From positions 81,913 to 145,912 of the forward strand of contig NZ_HG964937.1 of NCBI RefSeq assembly GCF_000613245.1: DNA of 64,000 bases. The letters are read 5' to 3'. Each line of letters begins with the position of its first letter. Position 1 is the stretch's first letter. The position numbers and the translations under genes are program-made. The DNA is from Mycobacterium asiaticum DSM 44297 (GTDB lineage Bacteria > Actinomycetota > Actinomycetes > Mycobacteriales > Mycobacteriaceae). This document shows positions 1 to 9,934 of this stretch, piece after piece. Under the pieces are notes generated by a model that searched no databases, was not told where the DNA came from, and worked only from the letters and a program-made list of their open reading frames with translations.

Positions 1-925
1 GCGGCAGCGGCGGCAAGATGGAGCCGAAGATCCAGTAGAACTCGTCGTAAAAGAATTGCCAGGTTTCATCCCAGGCGACATTCAAGAAATTGTTCAGCCC
101 CTGGCCGAAGCTGATCGACCCTCCCAGCCAGTCGAGGATGTTGAACAGACCGCTCTGCACCATGGGTTCAATCCAGTGGTAGAAGAACTGAATCTGGGGT
201 GCCACTATCCAGCCGATCCAAGGTATCCAACCCGCCGCCCATGAGGCCACGTCGAATCCGTACGCCACCCACGGCTCGATGGCGTTGTAAAGAGCTTTGA
301 TTCCGTCGCCGAACGCCGATGCCGCCGGCAATGCCGCTGCTGTGGCGCCAGTGATGCCAGCCGGCTGCAGCAGCGCGCTCGCAGCCGTCAGAGCACTAAA
401 CCCGCCGGTGGGCGGCGGCGCGGGCATACTAGCGCGGGCTTGACTTAGGGCCGTCGCGATGGATCCGCGGATGCCACTGAAGCCACCCGTGCCACCGAAG
501 ATGCCCGTGCCACCAAAGATGCCTTGCAGCTGGCTTATGGCGTTGGACACGACACCGGCACCCGGCACTGCACCACCACCGATCAGCGGCTGACCAAGCA
601 GTTTCTGGACGGGTGCGTCCACGGCGCTCACCAGGTTCCGCGCCGCGCTCGCCTCGGTTGCCGCATACGCGTTGGCGGTCGCGCTCAGGGCCCCCACAAA
701 CTTTTCGTGGAAGGCCGCCATTTGCGCACTGAGCTGCTGGTAACCCTTGGCGTGGCTAGAAAACAGCGCCGCGACCTGGGCTGAAACCTCGTCGCCTGCG
801 GCCGCCAGGACCGCGGTGGTAGGGACGGCCGCCGACGCATTGGCCGAGGTGATATCGGAGCCGATGCCGGCGATGCTGGAAGCCGCCGTCGCCAGCGCTT
901 CGGGCGCCGCATGGATGAACGACAT
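1..925 (-). CDS. PE12: PE family protein, PE12 (Rv1172c)-like, 3' end cut by window edge
   Basis: The reverse strand is open from an ATG at 925 to the left edge, 308 codons without a stop, so the C-terminus is outside the window. The protein begins [20 protein letters not shown] and has a classic N-terminal PE domain of about 100 residues (two antiparallel helices, secreted by type VII systems as PE-PPE pairs). After it comes a Gly/Ala/Pro linker and then a Trp/Phe-rich segment (about residues 210-308), not PGRS repeats. An AAGGTGA ribosome binding site lies just upstream of the ATG. It is divergent from fbiC, as PE12 is in H37Rv, where the protein is about this length. The function of PE12 is unknown. 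Confidence 0.88.
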   Translation of the reverse strand, partial: MSFIHAAPEALATAASSIAGIGSDITSANASAAVPTTAVLAAAGDEVSAQVAALFSSHAKGYQQLSAQMAAFHEKFVGALSATANAYAATEASAARNLVSAVDAPVQKLLGQPLIGGGAVPGAGVVSNAISQLQGIFGGTGIFGGTGGFSGIRGSIATALSQARASMPAPPPTGGFSALTAASALLQPAGITGATAAALPAASAFGDGIKALYNAIEPWVAYGFDVASWAAGWIPWIGWIVAPQIQFFYHWIEPMVQSGLFNILDWLGGSISFGQGLNNFLNVAWDETWQFFYDEFYWIFGSILPPLP

Positions 926-964
926 TCCAATCACCTTTTCGCTGGCGTGCGACTACGAAACGAA

Positions 965-983
965 TCGATCGTATCGCGATCGA
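965..983. promoter_or_regulatory. perfect inverted repeat in the PE12/fbiC divergent promoter region
   Basis: TCGATCG, five bases, CGATCGA: a perfect 7-bp dyad lying 40 bp upstream of the PE start and 172 bp upstream of the fbiC start. Its size and position fit a dimeric repressor operator, but no regulator can be named from sequence alone. Confidence 0.3.
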
Positions 984-1154
984 GTCCAGATTTTGCCGGA
1001 GTCGGCGGAATGGCTCTGCGGATTTGCCGACGCTGGTCAGTCGTGTGCCAACCATGGCCTGCCGCTACCCTTGCGCGTATGGCAGCCGGGATGCCCAGGT
1101 TTTCACTTGGTGGGACGTGCGGATGAAAATCGAGCGCGGGGAAGTTACACCAAC

Positions 1155-3731
1155 GTGCCGGTGACACCCGAGCCGACGGCTCTGCCCAATCCCGTCATGC
1201 CTGCTGCGGCCCCGAGTGGGTCGGCATTGCGACGCGTGTTGCGCCGGGCCCGCGACGGCGTAGCGCTGAATATTGATGAGGCCGCTATCGCAATGACCGC
1301 GCGCGGCGACGACCTGGCCGATCTGTGTGCGAGCGCGGCGCGGGTACGTGATGCGGGCCTCGAGTCTGCGGGGCGACGCGGGCCGGAAGGCCGATTGCCG
1401 ATCAGCTACTCGCGCAAGGTCTTCCTGCCGATCACCCACTTGTGCCGGGACAATTGCCACTACTGCACGTTCGTCACCGTTCCGGGGCGGTTGCGGGCCC
1501 AGGGAATGGGCATGTACATGGAACCCGACGAGATTCTCGACGTGGCGCGTCGTGGAGCCGAGTTGGGTTGCAAGGAAGCGTTGTTCACTCTGGGTGACCG
1601 GCCGGAGGACCGCTGGCCGGAAGCGCGCCAGTGGCTGGGTGAACGGGGTTATGACTCCACGCTGTCCTACGTGCGGGCCATGGCGATCCGGGTGCTGGAG
1701 GAGACCGGCCTGCTGCCGCACCTGAACCCCGGCGTAATGACCTGGTCGGAGATGTCGCGGCTGAAGCCGGTGGCGCCCTCGATGGGCATGATGCTCGAGA
1801 CGACGTCGCGACGGCTCTTCGAGACCAAGGGGCTGGCACACTACGGCAGTCCCGACAAGGATCCGGCGGTGCGACTGCGTGCGCTGACCGACGCCGGCCG
1901 CTTGTCCATCCCGTTCACCACCGGGCTGCTGGTGGGCATCGGCGAGACATTGGCGGAGCGGGCCGACACGTTGCATGCTATTCGCAAGTCGCACAAGGAG
2001 TTCGGGCACATCCAGGAAGTGATCGTGCAGAACTTTCGGGCCAAGGAACACACCGCAATGGCGGCCGTACCCGACGCGGGCATCGAGGACTACCTGGCCA
2101 CCGTGGCGGTTGCCCGGCTGGTGCTCGGGCCCGGCATGCGCATCCAGGCGCCGCCGAACCTGGTGTCCCGCGACGAATGCCTGGCCTTGGTGGCCGCCGG
2201 CGTGGACGACTGGGGTGGCGTCTCGCCCTTGACACCCGATCACGTCAACCCCGAGCGGCCCTGGCCCGCGCTTGACGACCTGGCCGCCGTCACCGCCGAG
2301 GCCGGTTATGACCTGGTGCAGCGGCTCACCGCGCAGCCGAAGTACGTACAGGCGGGCGCGGCGTGGATCGATCCGCGGGTGCGCGGACACGTTGTCGCGC
2401 TGGCCGATCCGGCCACCGGGTTCGCCCGCGACGTCAACCCGGTGGGTGCGCCCTGGCAGGAGCCGGACGAGGTGGCCTCCAGCGGCCGGGTCGACCTGAA
2501 CGCCGCGATCGACACCGAGGGCCGCAACAGCGAAGCCCGCAGCGACCTCGACAGTGCGTTCGGCGACTGGGAATCGATCCGGTCGCGGGTGCACGAGCTG
2601 GCCGCCCAAGGCGCCAAAGCGCCAGAACGCCTAGACACCGACGTGCTCGCCGCGCTGCGCTCGGCCGAGCGCGATCCCGGCGGCTGCTCCGACGAGCAGT
2701 ACCTGGCGCTGGCCACCGCCGACGGTCCTGCGCTGGACGCTGTTGCGGCGCTAGCGGATTCGTTGCGCCGCGAGGTGGTCGGCGACGAAGTGACGTTTGT
2801 GGTGAACCGCAACATCAACTTCACCAACATCTGCTACACCGGCTGCCGGTTCTGTGCCTTCGCCCAACGCAAAGGGGACGCCGACGCGTATTCATTGTCG
2901 GCGCAGGAGGTGGCCGACCGCGCGTGGGAGGCCCACGTCGCCGGCGCCACCGAAATCTGCATGCAGGGCGGTATCGATCCGGAGTTGCCGGTCACCGGCT
3001 ACGCCGATCTGGTGCGGGCCGTCAAGGCGCGGGTGCCGTCCATGCACGTGCATGCCTTCTCGCCGATGGAGATCGCCAACGGCGTGACCAAGAGCGGCCT
3101 GAGCATTCGGGAGTGGCTCACCGGGTTGCGGGAAGCCGGGTTGGACACGATTCCCGGCACGGCCGCTGAGATCCTCGACGACGAGGTCCGGTGGGTGCTC
3201 ACCAAGGGCAAGCTACCGACGTCGCTGTGGGTGGAAATCGTGACCACCGCGCACGAGGTGGGGCTGCGGTCGTCGTCGACGATGATGTATGGACACGTGG
3301 ACAGCCCGAAGCACTGGGTGGGTCACCTGAACGTGTTGCGGGGCATCCAGGATCGCACCGGCGGGTTCACCGAGTTCGTGCCGCTGCCGTTCGTCCATCA
3401 GAATTCACCGCTATATCTGGCCGGCGCGGCCCGGCCGGGGCCCACCCACCGGGACAATCGGGCGGTGCACGCGCTGGCGCGGATCATGCTGCACGGCCGC
3501 ATCTCGCATATCCAGACGAGCTGGGTGAAGCTTGGCGTGGAGCGCACGCAGGTGATGCTCAACGGCGGCGCCAACGATTTGGGCGGCACGCTGATGGAAG
3601 AGACCATCTCGCGGATGGCAGGTTCGGAGCACGGATCGGCGAAGTCGGTAGCGGAATTGACAGCTATCGCCGAGGGCATCGGCCGGCCCGCGCGTCAGCG
3701 CACCACGACGTACGCCTCGCTAGCCGCCTGA
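1155..3731 (+). CDS. fbiC: FbiC, FO synthase (F420 biosynthesis)
   Basis: Bifunctional radical-SAM enzyme that makes 7,8-didemethyl-8-hydroxy-5-deazariboflavin (FO), the chromophore of coenzyme F420, from tyrosine and the flavin precursor 5-amino-6-ribitylamino-uracil. Both halves are visible. A CofG-like half carries the CxxxCxxC cluster motif at C97/C101/C104, and a CofH-like half carries C560/C564/C567. The frame is open from 747, but the region before 1155 overlaps the PE gene and has no homology. GTG 1155 has GGGAAG 10 bases upstream and gives 858 residues, against 856 in M. tuberculosis; GTG 1161 is an alternative. It is monocistronic and convergent with TB8.4. Confidence 0.97.
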   Translation: MPVTPEPTALPNPVMPAAAPSGSALRRVLRRARDGVALNIDEAAIAMTARGDDLADLCASAARVRDAGLESAGRRGPEGRLPISYSRKVFLPITHLCRDNCHYCTFVTVPGRLRAQGMGMYMEPDEILDVARRGAELGCKEALFTLGDRPEDRWPEARQWLGERGYDSTLSYVRAMAIRVLEETGLLPHLNPGVMTWSEMSRLKPVAPSMGMMLETTSRRLFETKGLAHYGSPDKDPAVRLRALTDAGRLSIPFTTGLLVGIGETLAERADTLHAIRKSHKEFGHIQEVIVQNFRAKEHTAMAAVPDAGIEDYLATVAVARLVLGPGMRIQAPPNLVSRDECLALVAAGVDDWGGVSPLTPDHVNPERPWPALDDLAAVTAEAGYDLVQRLTAQPKYVQAGAAWIDPRVRGHVVALADPATGFARDVNPVGAPWQEPDEVASSGRVDLNAAIDTEGRNSEARSDLDSAFGDWESIRSRVHELAAQGAKAPERLDTDVLAALRSAERDPGGCSDEQYLALATADGPALDAVAALADSLRREVVGDEVTFVVNRNINFTNICYTGCRFCAFAQRKGDADAYSLSAQEVADRAWEAHVAGATEICMQGGIDPELPVTGYADLVRAVKARVPSMHVHAFSPMEIANGVTKSGLSIREWLTGLREAGLDTIPGTAAEILDDEVRWVLTKGKLPTSLWVEIVTTAHEVGLRSSSTMMYGHVDSPKHWVGHLNVLRGIQDRTGGFTEFVPLPFVHQNSPLYLAGAARPGPTHRDNRAVHALARIMLHGRISHIQTSWVKLGVERTQVMLNGGANDLGGTLMEETISRMAGSEHGSAKSVAELTAIAEGIGRPARQRTTTYASLAA

Positions 3732-3744
3732 GCCCGCCAAAAAA

Positions 3745-3804
3745 CCGCGAGCGCAACGCCAGCGTCACTCCGAGTGGAGGTCAGCCGCGGCGTTACGCTC
3801 GCGG
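3745..3804. terminator. bidirectional hairpin between fbiC and TB8.4
   Basis: The arms at 3745-3760 and 3789-3804 are complementary over 16 bp with one mismatch, separated by 28 bases. The hairpin sits in the 80-bp gap between two convergent genes, so an intrinsic bidirectional terminator (without a U tract, as is common in mycobacteria) is the simplest reading. It could also be a dispersed palindromic repeat. Confidence 0.5.
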
Positions 3805-3811
3805 GTCGAAC

Positions 3812-4144
3812 TCAGTAGCTGCTACAAACTCCGGCGACGGACTCCACCACGCCGACGTACTGCGACGCACCCGGCATGGCCTGCAGCTGCGCGGCCATCT
3901 GCGCGCGCTGCGGCGGCGGCGAAGCCAGGAACCGCTGCAGGTAGCTCTGCGCGATCGGCGACGAGTTCAACTGCGCCGCGGCTCCCGGGTTCGTCGCGTT
4001 GAGCGCGGCGATCACCTGCGGGTAGCTGCACGTCGTGTTCACAGCGACGTCCATTGGATCGGCCGAGGCGATTCCAGTCCCCAGGCCCAGCGACACTGCC
4101 AGACCCCCAGTAACCACGGCCATCTTGGTAAGCGACAACCTCAT
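3812..4144 (-). CDS. TB8.4: secreted low-molecular-weight antigen TB8.4 (Rv1174c) homolog
   Basis: A 110-residue protein, the same length as the M. tuberculosis T-cell antigen TB8.4. Residues 1-28 form a Sec signal peptide (MRLSLTK, then a hydrophobic stretch ending ASA before DP). The mature part has two cysteines (in NTTCSY and at the C-terminal GVCSSY), consistent with a disulfide. It contains the phrase SYLQRFLASPPPQRAQMAAQ, close to the M. tuberculosis protein. The ATG at 4144 has AAGGTG upstream; the frame is open further upstream but that extension would precede the signal peptide. The biochemical function is unknown. It resembles haemophore-like small secreted mycobacterial proteins. 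Confidence 0.92.
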   Translation of the reverse strand: MRLSLTKMAVVTGGLAVSLGLGTGIASADPMDVAVNTTCSYPQVIAALNATNPGAAAQLNSSPIAQSYLQRFLASPPPQRAQMAAQLQAMPGASQYVGVVESVAGVCSSY

Positions 4145-4544
4145 TTTCGGACACCTTCCCCAAAATATTGCACCGTCAGACACAACGGCGACGACATCTG
4201 CCCAGCGGTTGCCGTCTGCGTAAAGGCTACCAGGCACCGCGGACTTGCTCTTCACGACTTTGTTATCGCCGGACCCGGCGCAGACGTAACTCTGTGCAGG
4301 TCAGGCGCTTGTTTCGCAAAATTTCGCGGTGGGCGAAATCGAGGCCGAGAGGCCTTAAGAAGCGCCTCGACGCCTGCGCAAAGCGCACGGGCATTAGGTT
4401 GGGACCGACTTGACATCTCGCCGGGCGTGCCAATTGCCGGGCTTGTATATGCAACGTCTAGTATCAGTAACCGAATGCTTACCCGGGAGCCCCTCGGGTA
4501 ACTACTAGCAGCCCACCCTTGAGCCGTACATGGAGGAGACGTCC
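4145..4544. other. 400-bp intergenic region between TB8.4 and fdxC
   Basis: No credible gene here. In H37Rv this position holds fadH and Rv1176c, which are absent. It must contain the divergent promoters for TB8.4 and fdxC. Visible elements are a perfect dyad ATTTCGC-ggtgg-GCGAAAT at 4321-4339 and a possible -10 box TAGTAT at 4459-4464, about 80 bp before the fdxC start. The promoter call is weak. Confidence 0.4.
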
Positions 4545-4868
4545 GTGACGTACGTGATTTCCCAGCCTTGTGTCGACATCAAAGACAAGGCGTGCATCGA
4601 AGAGTGCCCGGTCGACTGCATCTACGAGGGTGCCCGGATGCTGTTCATCCACCCCGACGAATGCGTCGACTGCGGAGCCTGTGAACCGGTCTGTCCCGTC
4701 GAGGCGATCTACTACGAAGACGACGTGCCCGACCAGTGGAGCGAGTACACCCAGATCAACGCCGACTTCTTTGTCGAGCTGGGATCGCCGGGTGGTGCCG
4801 CCAAGGTCGGCCTCACCGAGAACGACCCGCAGGTGGTCAAGGATCTGCCCCCGCAGGGCGAGGACTGA
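4545..4868 (+). CDS. fdxC: FdxC, 7Fe-type ferredoxin
   Basis: Small cytosolic electron carrier of 107 residues with two Fe-S cluster sites. Cysteines are at C9, C17, C21 and C25 (followed by CP), then C40, C43, C46 and C50 in the CxxCxxCxxxCP pattern. This matches mycobacterial FdxC (Rv1177), a 3Fe-4S/4Fe-4S ferredoxin. GTG 4545 is chosen because GGAGGAG lies immediately upstream; the ATG at 4530 would put that site inside the gene. It sits 8 bases before dapC, an arrangement conserved in H37Rv, so the two are probably cotranscribed. Electron partners are not indicated here. Confidence 0.96.
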   Translation: MTYVISQPCVDIKDKACIEECPVDCIYEGARMLFIHPDECVDCGACEPVCPVEAIYYEDDVPDQWSEYTQINADFFVELGSPGGAAKVGLTENDPQVVKDLPPQGED

Positions 4869-4876
4869 CCGCGCCG

Positions 4877-5989
4877 ATGCCACGCCGGCAGACCGTGTCG
4901 GCGTCCCTGCCGGAGTTCCCCTGGGACACCCTGGCCGAGGCGAAGGCCGCCGCCGCCGCTCACCCCGACGGCATCGTCGACCTGTCGGTCGGCACCCCGG
5001 TGGACCCCGTCGCGCCGCTGATCCAGGACGCACTGGCGTCGGCCAGTGCCGAGCCGGGCTATCCGGCTACCGCCGGGACCGCGCAGCTGCGTGAGTCGGC
5101 GGTCGCGGCCCTGGCGCGCCGGTTCGGCGTCACCGGGGTGGCCGAGTCGGCGGTGTTGCCTGTCATCGGCACCAAGGAATTGATCGCGTGGTTGCCGACC
5201 CTGCTCGGGCTGGGCCCCGCGGATGTGGTGGTGGTGCCCGAACTGGCGTACCCGACCTACGACGTGGGCGCGCGACTGGCGCGAGCCCAAGTGGTGCGCG
5301 CGGATTCGCTCACCCAGCTCGGCCCCCAGACCCCAGCGCTGGTGTTCCTGAACTCGCCGAGCAATCCGACCGGCCGGGTCCTGGGTGTCGACCACCTGCG
5401 CAAGGTCGTCGGGTGGGCCCGTGAGCGCGGCGTGCTGGTGGCCTCCGACGAGTGCTATCTGGGACTGGCCTGGGAAGCTGAACCGCTGTCGGTGCTGCAC
5501 CCGTCGGTCTGCGACGGCGACCACCGCGGACTGCTGGCGGTGCATTCGCTGTCCAAGAGTTCGTCGCTGGCCGGATACCGGGCCGGATTCGTCACCGGCG
5601 ATGCGAGCCTGGTCGCCGAGTTGCTTGCGGTGCGTAAACACGCCGGGATGATCGTGCCTACGCCGGTGCAGGCCGCCATGGTGGCCGCGCTGGACGACGA
5701 CGACCACGAGAAGCTGCAGCGGGAGCGCTATGCGCAGCGGCGTGCGGTGCTGCTCCCGGCACTGCGGTCGGCGGGGTTCACCGTCGACCATTCCGAAGCC
5801 GGTCTTTATCTGTGGGCCAGTCGGGACGAGGGATGCCACGAGACGGTCGCCTGGCTGGCCGAGCGCGGCATCCTGGTGGCGCCGGGCGATTTCTACGGGC
5901 CCGGCGGTGCCCGGCACGTGCGGGTCGCGCTGACCGCCACCGACGAGCGCATCGCCGCCGCGGTTGGGCGCCTCGCCCACCTTTCTTAG
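4877..5989 (+). CDS. dapC: DapC, N-succinyldiaminopimelate aminotransferase
   Basis: PLP-dependent class I/II aminotransferase converting N-succinyl-2-amino-6-ketopimelate to N-succinyl-LL-2,6-diaminopimelate with glutamate, in the lysine and meso-DAP (peptidoglycan) pathway. It closely matches Rv1178. The PLP lysine is K227 in SLSKSSSLAG, and NSPSNPTG is the usual substrate-loop motif. The length of 370 residues from ATG 4877 is near the 362 of M. tuberculosis; GTG 4895 (VSASLP) is the alternative start and matches the tuberculosis N-terminus better. dapD and dapE of the same branch lie at 38.6-40.7 kb. Confidence 0.95.
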   Translation: MPRRQTVSASLPEFPWDTLAEAKAAAAAHPDGIVDLSVGTPVDPVAPLIQDALASASAEPGYPATAGTAQLRESAVAALARRFGVTGVAESAVLPVIGTKELIAWLPTLLGLGPADVVVVPELAYPTYDVGARLARAQVVRADSLTQLGPQTPALVFLNSPSNPTGRVLGVDHLRKVVGWARERGVLVASDECYLGLAWEAEPLSVLHPSVCDGDHRGLLAVHSLSKSSSLAGYRAGFVTGDASLVAELLAVRKHAGMIVPTPVQAAMVAALDDDDHEKLQRERYAQRRAVLLPALRSAGFTVDHSEAGLYLWASRDEGCHETVAWLAERGILVAPGDFYGPGGARHVRVALTATDERIAAAVGRLAHLS

Positions 5990-5998
5990 GATTCATCG

Positions 5999-8377
5999 GT
6001 GACGCGAGCGGCGAGCGATTCGACCGGCAAGCTGCGAATCCCGCTGACGATGGGCGACGTCCTCAAGCGGGTGTTTCTGGGCAAGCCGCTGATCACCGAG
6101 GAACTGGCCGACGAGCGACTGTCCAACCGCGTCGCCCTGGGAGCGCTGTCGCCGGACGCGATCTCGTCTACGGCCTATGGCCCCGAGCAGATCCTCATCG
6201 AGCTGCTGCCCCAGGCGGGGTTGGCGGCGTTCGCGTTGCTGCTGCCCATCACCGGCGTCATCCTGCTGATCCTGGTGTTGGTGGCGGCGTCGTACCGGCA
6301 GGTGGTGATGGCCTACACCCGGGCCGGTGGCTCTTACATCGTGGCGCGGGACAACTTTGGGCCGAAGATCGCGCAGGTGGCCGCGGCGGCGCTGCTGATC
6401 GACTATGTGGTGACGGTGGCAGTGCAGGCCGCGGCGGGCACGGTCGCCGTGGTGTCGGCATTGCCGGCGCTGGGCCCGTTCAGCCTGGAGATCACCATCG
6501 GTGTGGTGATCTTCATCTGCTACCTGAACCTGCGCGGACTGAAGGAAGCGGGAAAGCCGTTCGCGGCGGCGACCTACCTGTTCATCATCATGGTGTCGGC
6601 CACCATCGTGACGGGCGTTGTGCGCCACCTGTTTTGGAGTCTGCCGATATACGATCCGCATCAGCTGCCCGGAACCGTCGCGGTGCATCAGGGCAACGGC
6701 CTGGTGATGGGCGCGACCATTCTGGTGTTGCTGCGCGCGTTCGCCAACGGAGGTTCGTCGTTGACGGGCGTCGAGGCGATTTCCAACACCGTCGAGGTAT
6801 TCCGAAAGCCGCAGGGCCGCAACGCGCGCCGGGTGCTCACCGCGATGGCGTGCATCCTGGGGTTCCTGCTGGCCGGCGTGGCCTACCTCGCATACGCCAC
6901 GCACGCCACGCCGTACCTGACCGAATACCCGTCGGTTCTGTCCCAGATCGCCCGGGCGGTGTTCGGCACCGGCGTGGTCGGGCACGTGTGCTTCATCCTG
7001 GTGCAGGCGTCCACCGCCGCCATTCTGTTCACCGGGGCCAACACCAGCTTCAATGGGTTCCCGGCGCTGGCCAGTTTCGTTGCCGAGGACCGGTTCCTGC
7101 CGCGCCAGCTGATGAAACGCGGTCACCGACTGGTGTTCTCCAACGGCATCATCGCCCTCACGGCGCTATCGGTGTTGCTGTTGCTGACTACCGGGGGGTC
7201 GGTGAACGCGCTGGTGCCGTTCTACGCGATCGGCGTGTTCACCGGCTTCTCGATGGCCGGGTACGGAATGACCAAACATCATCTGACGCACCGGGAACCG
7301 GGTTGGCGGCACCGGCTGGCGATCAACCTGTCCGCGGGCATCATGTCGACGATCGTGGTAGGCATCTTCGCGGTCGCGAAGTTCACCGAGGGGGCATGGC
7401 TCGTCGTCGTTGTCTTCCCGCTGCTGGTGTTCGCTCTGATCCGGCTGAATCGCGAATACCGCGCCGAGGCAGCCATTCTCGAGATGTTCCGCACCGACCG
7501 GCCGGAGCTGGTGAAGTACGCGCGGCACCGGGTGTTCATCTTCGTGAACTCGGTCGACCTGGCGGTGATCGAGGCGCTGCGATACGGGAAGGGATTACGG
7601 GCCGACGAGTTGATCGCCGTGCATTTCATGGTCGACGCGGTGCACGCCGCGCAGTTACGAAAGCGTTGGGACGATTTCGAATTGGACACCCGGCTGCGGG
7701 TGATCGATTGTCCGGATCGACGCGTCACCCGCGCCGCACAGATCCTGGTGGCGCGGACCAGCAAGGAGAACCCTGACACCAACGTGACCGTGCTGCTGCC
7801 GCGTCGCACCTATGCGCCGCTGCTGGGACGCCTGCTGCACGACCGGACCGCGGACAAGATCGCCCGCGCGGTGAGCCTGATCCCCGACGCTGCCGCCACG
7901 ATCGTGCCGTACGACGTGCAGTCCCGAATCAAGGACGCGTACCCGCAACGGCTCGAGCAGCGGATCGGCCGTGAACTCGACAGGGTCGAGGCGTGGGTTT
8001 CCCAAGCCGAGGATCGCAATGTCGAGGCATACGAGCATCCCGAGCGTCGGTCCTCGGTGATCACGGTGGCAAGCCTGATCCCCGGTCAGCGCGCCACCAT
8101 CGAAGGGCGGGTCAACGAGGTCGAGGACATCGCCAAGCGGCGGGGCACGTTCCGCTGGATCGTGGTCGGCGACGACAGCGGCGAAGTGCGCATCAGGTTC
8201 CGGCCGGACCGTGGTGGCGCGGACATTCAGCCCGGCCAGCTGCTGCGGGTGACCGGCAAGGCGCGGCAGAGCGGCGACCGGCCAATGTGGATGGTCGACC
8301 CTGCATACACCGTGGTCGAGGAGCCCGCGGAGACCCGGGACGCCGGTGGTTCAGGGGCGGCCGGGGAAATCGGCTGA
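5999..8377 (+). CDS. APC-superfamily permease, KimA-like, fused to C-terminal OB-fold domain
   Basis: A 792-residue membrane protein. Residues about 50-470 hold roughly 12 hydrophobic segments. The early motif LSPDAISSTAYGPEQILIEL is typical of the KimA (YdaO) branch of the amino acid-polyamine-organocation superfamily, whose characterised member imports potassium. A cytosolic region (about 480-680) follows, with a UspA-like look. Residues about 687-780 then form an OB-fold-like module (PGQRATIEGRVNEVEDI... GEVRIRF... PGQLLRVTG). The GTG start lies 9 bases after dapC with only a weak ribosome site. The substrate is not provable: potassium or amino acid. It is not in the corresponding H37Rv position. 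Confidence 0.8.
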   Translation: MTRAASDSTGKLRIPLTMGDVLKRVFLGKPLITEELADERLSNRVALGALSPDAISSTAYGPEQILIELLPQAGLAAFALLLPITGVILLILVLVAASYRQVVMAYTRAGGSYIVARDNFGPKIAQVAAAALLIDYVVTVAVQAAAGTVAVVSALPALGPFSLEITIGVVIFICYLNLRGLKEAGKPFAAATYLFIIMVSATIVTGVVRHLFWSLPIYDPHQLPGTVAVHQGNGLVMGATILVLLRAFANGGSSLTGVEAISNTVEVFRKPQGRNARRVLTAMACILGFLLAGVAYLAYATHATPYLTEYPSVLSQIARAVFGTGVVGHVCFILVQASTAAILFTGANTSFNGFPALASFVAEDRFLPRQLMKRGHRLVFSNGIIALTALSVLLLLTTGGSVNALVPFYAIGVFTGFSMAGYGMTKHHLTHREPGWRHRLAINLSAGIMSTIVVGIFAVAKFTEGAWLVVVVFPLLVFALIRLNREYRAEAAILEMFRTDRPELVKYARHRVFIFVNSVDLAVIEALRYGKGLRADELIAVHFMVDAVHAAQLRKRWDDFELDTRLRVIDCPDRRVTRAAQILVARTSKENPDTNVTVLLPRRTYAPLLGRLLHDRTADKIARAVSLIPDAAATIVPYDVQSRIKDAYPQRLEQRIGRELDRVEAWVSQAEDRNVEAYEHPERRSSVITVASLIPGQRATIEGRVNEVEDIAKRRGTFRWIVVGDDSGEVRIRFRPDRGGADIQPGQLLRVTGKARQSGDRPMWMVDPAYTVVEEPAETRDAGGSGAAGEIG

Positions 8378-8421
8378 GCCGGCCGGTTAGATTCGTTGGG
8401 TAGTCGCGCGAGGAGGCAGCT

Positions 8422-9690
8422 TTGAAACGATTGGCCGCGGTCGGGGCCGCGTTGCTGGCGGTGTTGGGGTCGGTGTTCACGTTGAACGGGTACCGGCCGC
8501 TGAGCAAGAAGGGGTATGGCGCGGGCCATGCCTTCGCCTTCGGCCTGTTCGCCTCCGAACTCCCGTTGCAGTCCGCGGCAGCTCATGCGACCGCACTGGC
8601 GACGGTGTCGCGTTGGGTCCCCGTCCGGTTGCTCGGTTTCAGCTGGTTTGTGTCGGGGCTGTCCTGGTTGGGCTTGTTCGGTCTGCACCGCCTCGGTCAG
8701 CGGTCCGACGAAACGCTGACCGCGGCACTGGACGAAGGGCTGGGTGCCGAGCGTCGCCGTGAGGCGGGTGATCTATGGAAGCGGCCGGCACCGAACGGCG
8801 CGACCGCGAAGAAGCCCGGCCCGGCCCGCATGCTGCGGATCTGGCGCGACTACGCGCACGACACCGACATCAGCTACGGAGAGTTCGGCGCCCGGAACCA
8901 GCTCGACATCTGGCGGCGACCTGACCTCGACCGCGGGGGTAAAGCGCCGGTGCTGCTGCAGGTCCACGGTGGCGCCTGGATGGTGGGAAACAAACGGGGA
9001 CAAGCGCATCCGTTGATGAGCCATCTCGCCGAGCTGGGCTGGGTATGTGTGTCGGTCAACTATCGGCTGAGCCCGCGCTCGACGTGGCCCGACCAGATCG
9101 CCGACGTCAAGCGCGCGATCGCGTGGACGAAGGAGCACATCGCCGAATACGGCGGGGATCCGGACTGGATTGCGATCACCGGCGGCTCGGCCGGCGGGCA
9201 TCTGTCGTCGCTGGCCGCCGTCACGCCGAACTACCCGCTGTTCCAGCCCGGCTTCGAGGAACTGGACACCCGCGTGCAGGCGGCAGTGCCGTTCTACGGG
9301 TTCTACGACTTCACCCGCGACGACGCGGTGCATCCGATGATGCCGGCGATGATGGGCAAGCGGGTATTCAAGCTGAGCCGCAATGAGATCGCCGAACCGT
9401 TTCGCCTGGCGTCGTCGATCACCCATGTCTCCGAGGACGCGCCGCCATTCTTCGTCCTGCACGGGGTCAACGACTCGCTGATCCCGGTCGAGCAGGCGCG
9501 CAGTTTCGTGGCACGGTTGCGCGAGGTCAGCAGGCAGCCGGTGGTCTACGCCGAATTGCCTTACGCGCAACACGCTTTCGATATTTTCGGGTCGGTGCGG
9601 GCGTCGCACGCCGCGGTTGCGGTCGAGCAGTTTCTGGCCGAGGTATACGCGTCTACACGTGCGGGCAGCCTCAGCCACCAGGCGGGTTAA
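8422..9690 (+). CDS. LipO/LipQ-like esterase (hormone-sensitive-lipase family)
   Basis: A 422-residue alpha/beta hydrolase. The N-terminal 110 residues contain two or three hydrophobic segments, so it is probably membrane-anchored. The catalytic domain starts near residue 150. The oxyanion motif HGGAW and the nucleophile elbow GGSAGG are clear, and later HGVNDSLIP (Asp) and YAQHAFD (His) complete the triad. Size and layout match mycobacterial LipO, LipQ and LipM. The start is TTG at 8422, supported by a perfect AGGAGG 5 bases upstream. The substrate is probably a short-chain or lipid ester, which is inference from the family. Confidence 0.85.
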   Translation: MKRLAAVGAALLAVLGSVFTLNGYRPLSKKGYGAGHAFAFGLFASELPLQSAAAHATALATVSRWVPVRLLGFSWFVSGLSWLGLFGLHRLGQRSDETLTAALDEGLGAERRREAGDLWKRPAPNGATAKKPGPARMLRIWRDYAHDTDISYGEFGARNQLDIWRRPDLDRGGKAPVLLQVHGGAWMVGNKRGQAHPLMSHLAELGWVCVSVNYRLSPRSTWPDQIADVKRAIAWTKEHIAEYGGDPDWIAITGGSAGGHLSSLAAVTPNYPLFQPGFEELDTRVQAAVPFYGFYDFTRDDAVHPMMPAMMGKRVFKLSRNEIAEPFRLASSITHVSEDAPPFFVLHGVNDSLIPVEQARSFVARLREVSRQPVVYAELPYAQHAFDIFGSVRASHAAVAVEQFLAEVYASTRAGSLSHQAG

Positions 9691-9934
9691 CTGCGGCCGG
9701 GCCTCGAAATCAGCGGTGCGAATGCGTATGGAGCCAATTAAATGCGCTGTCCGCGAGACCCTCATGCCAGACTCGCGAACCGAACCACACCGCGAATTTG
9801 ACGGCCAGATATCGCAGTCAGGTTCGGCTCGCCGTCAGAGACACCTGACTATTGGTACCATTCGTCACATCCGTTAGCCCCGCCCGAACATCGGCCACCG
9901 TAGAACATCATTCAAGGTCGAAGGAGACGAAGCC

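Noticed and set aside
747..1154. N-terminal extension of the fbiC reading frame
   Set aside because: It overlaps the PE gene on the other strand, has no similarity to FbiC, and an appropriate GTG with a ribosome site lies at 1155.
1065..2609. Long reverse-strand open frame opposite fbiC
   Set aside because: Composition is arginine/histidine-rich, as expected from a high-GC shadow; no domain and complete overlap with fbiC.
4168..4454. Short open frames between TB8.4 and fdxC as genes
   Set aside because: No ribosome sites, no homology seen, unusual residue composition.
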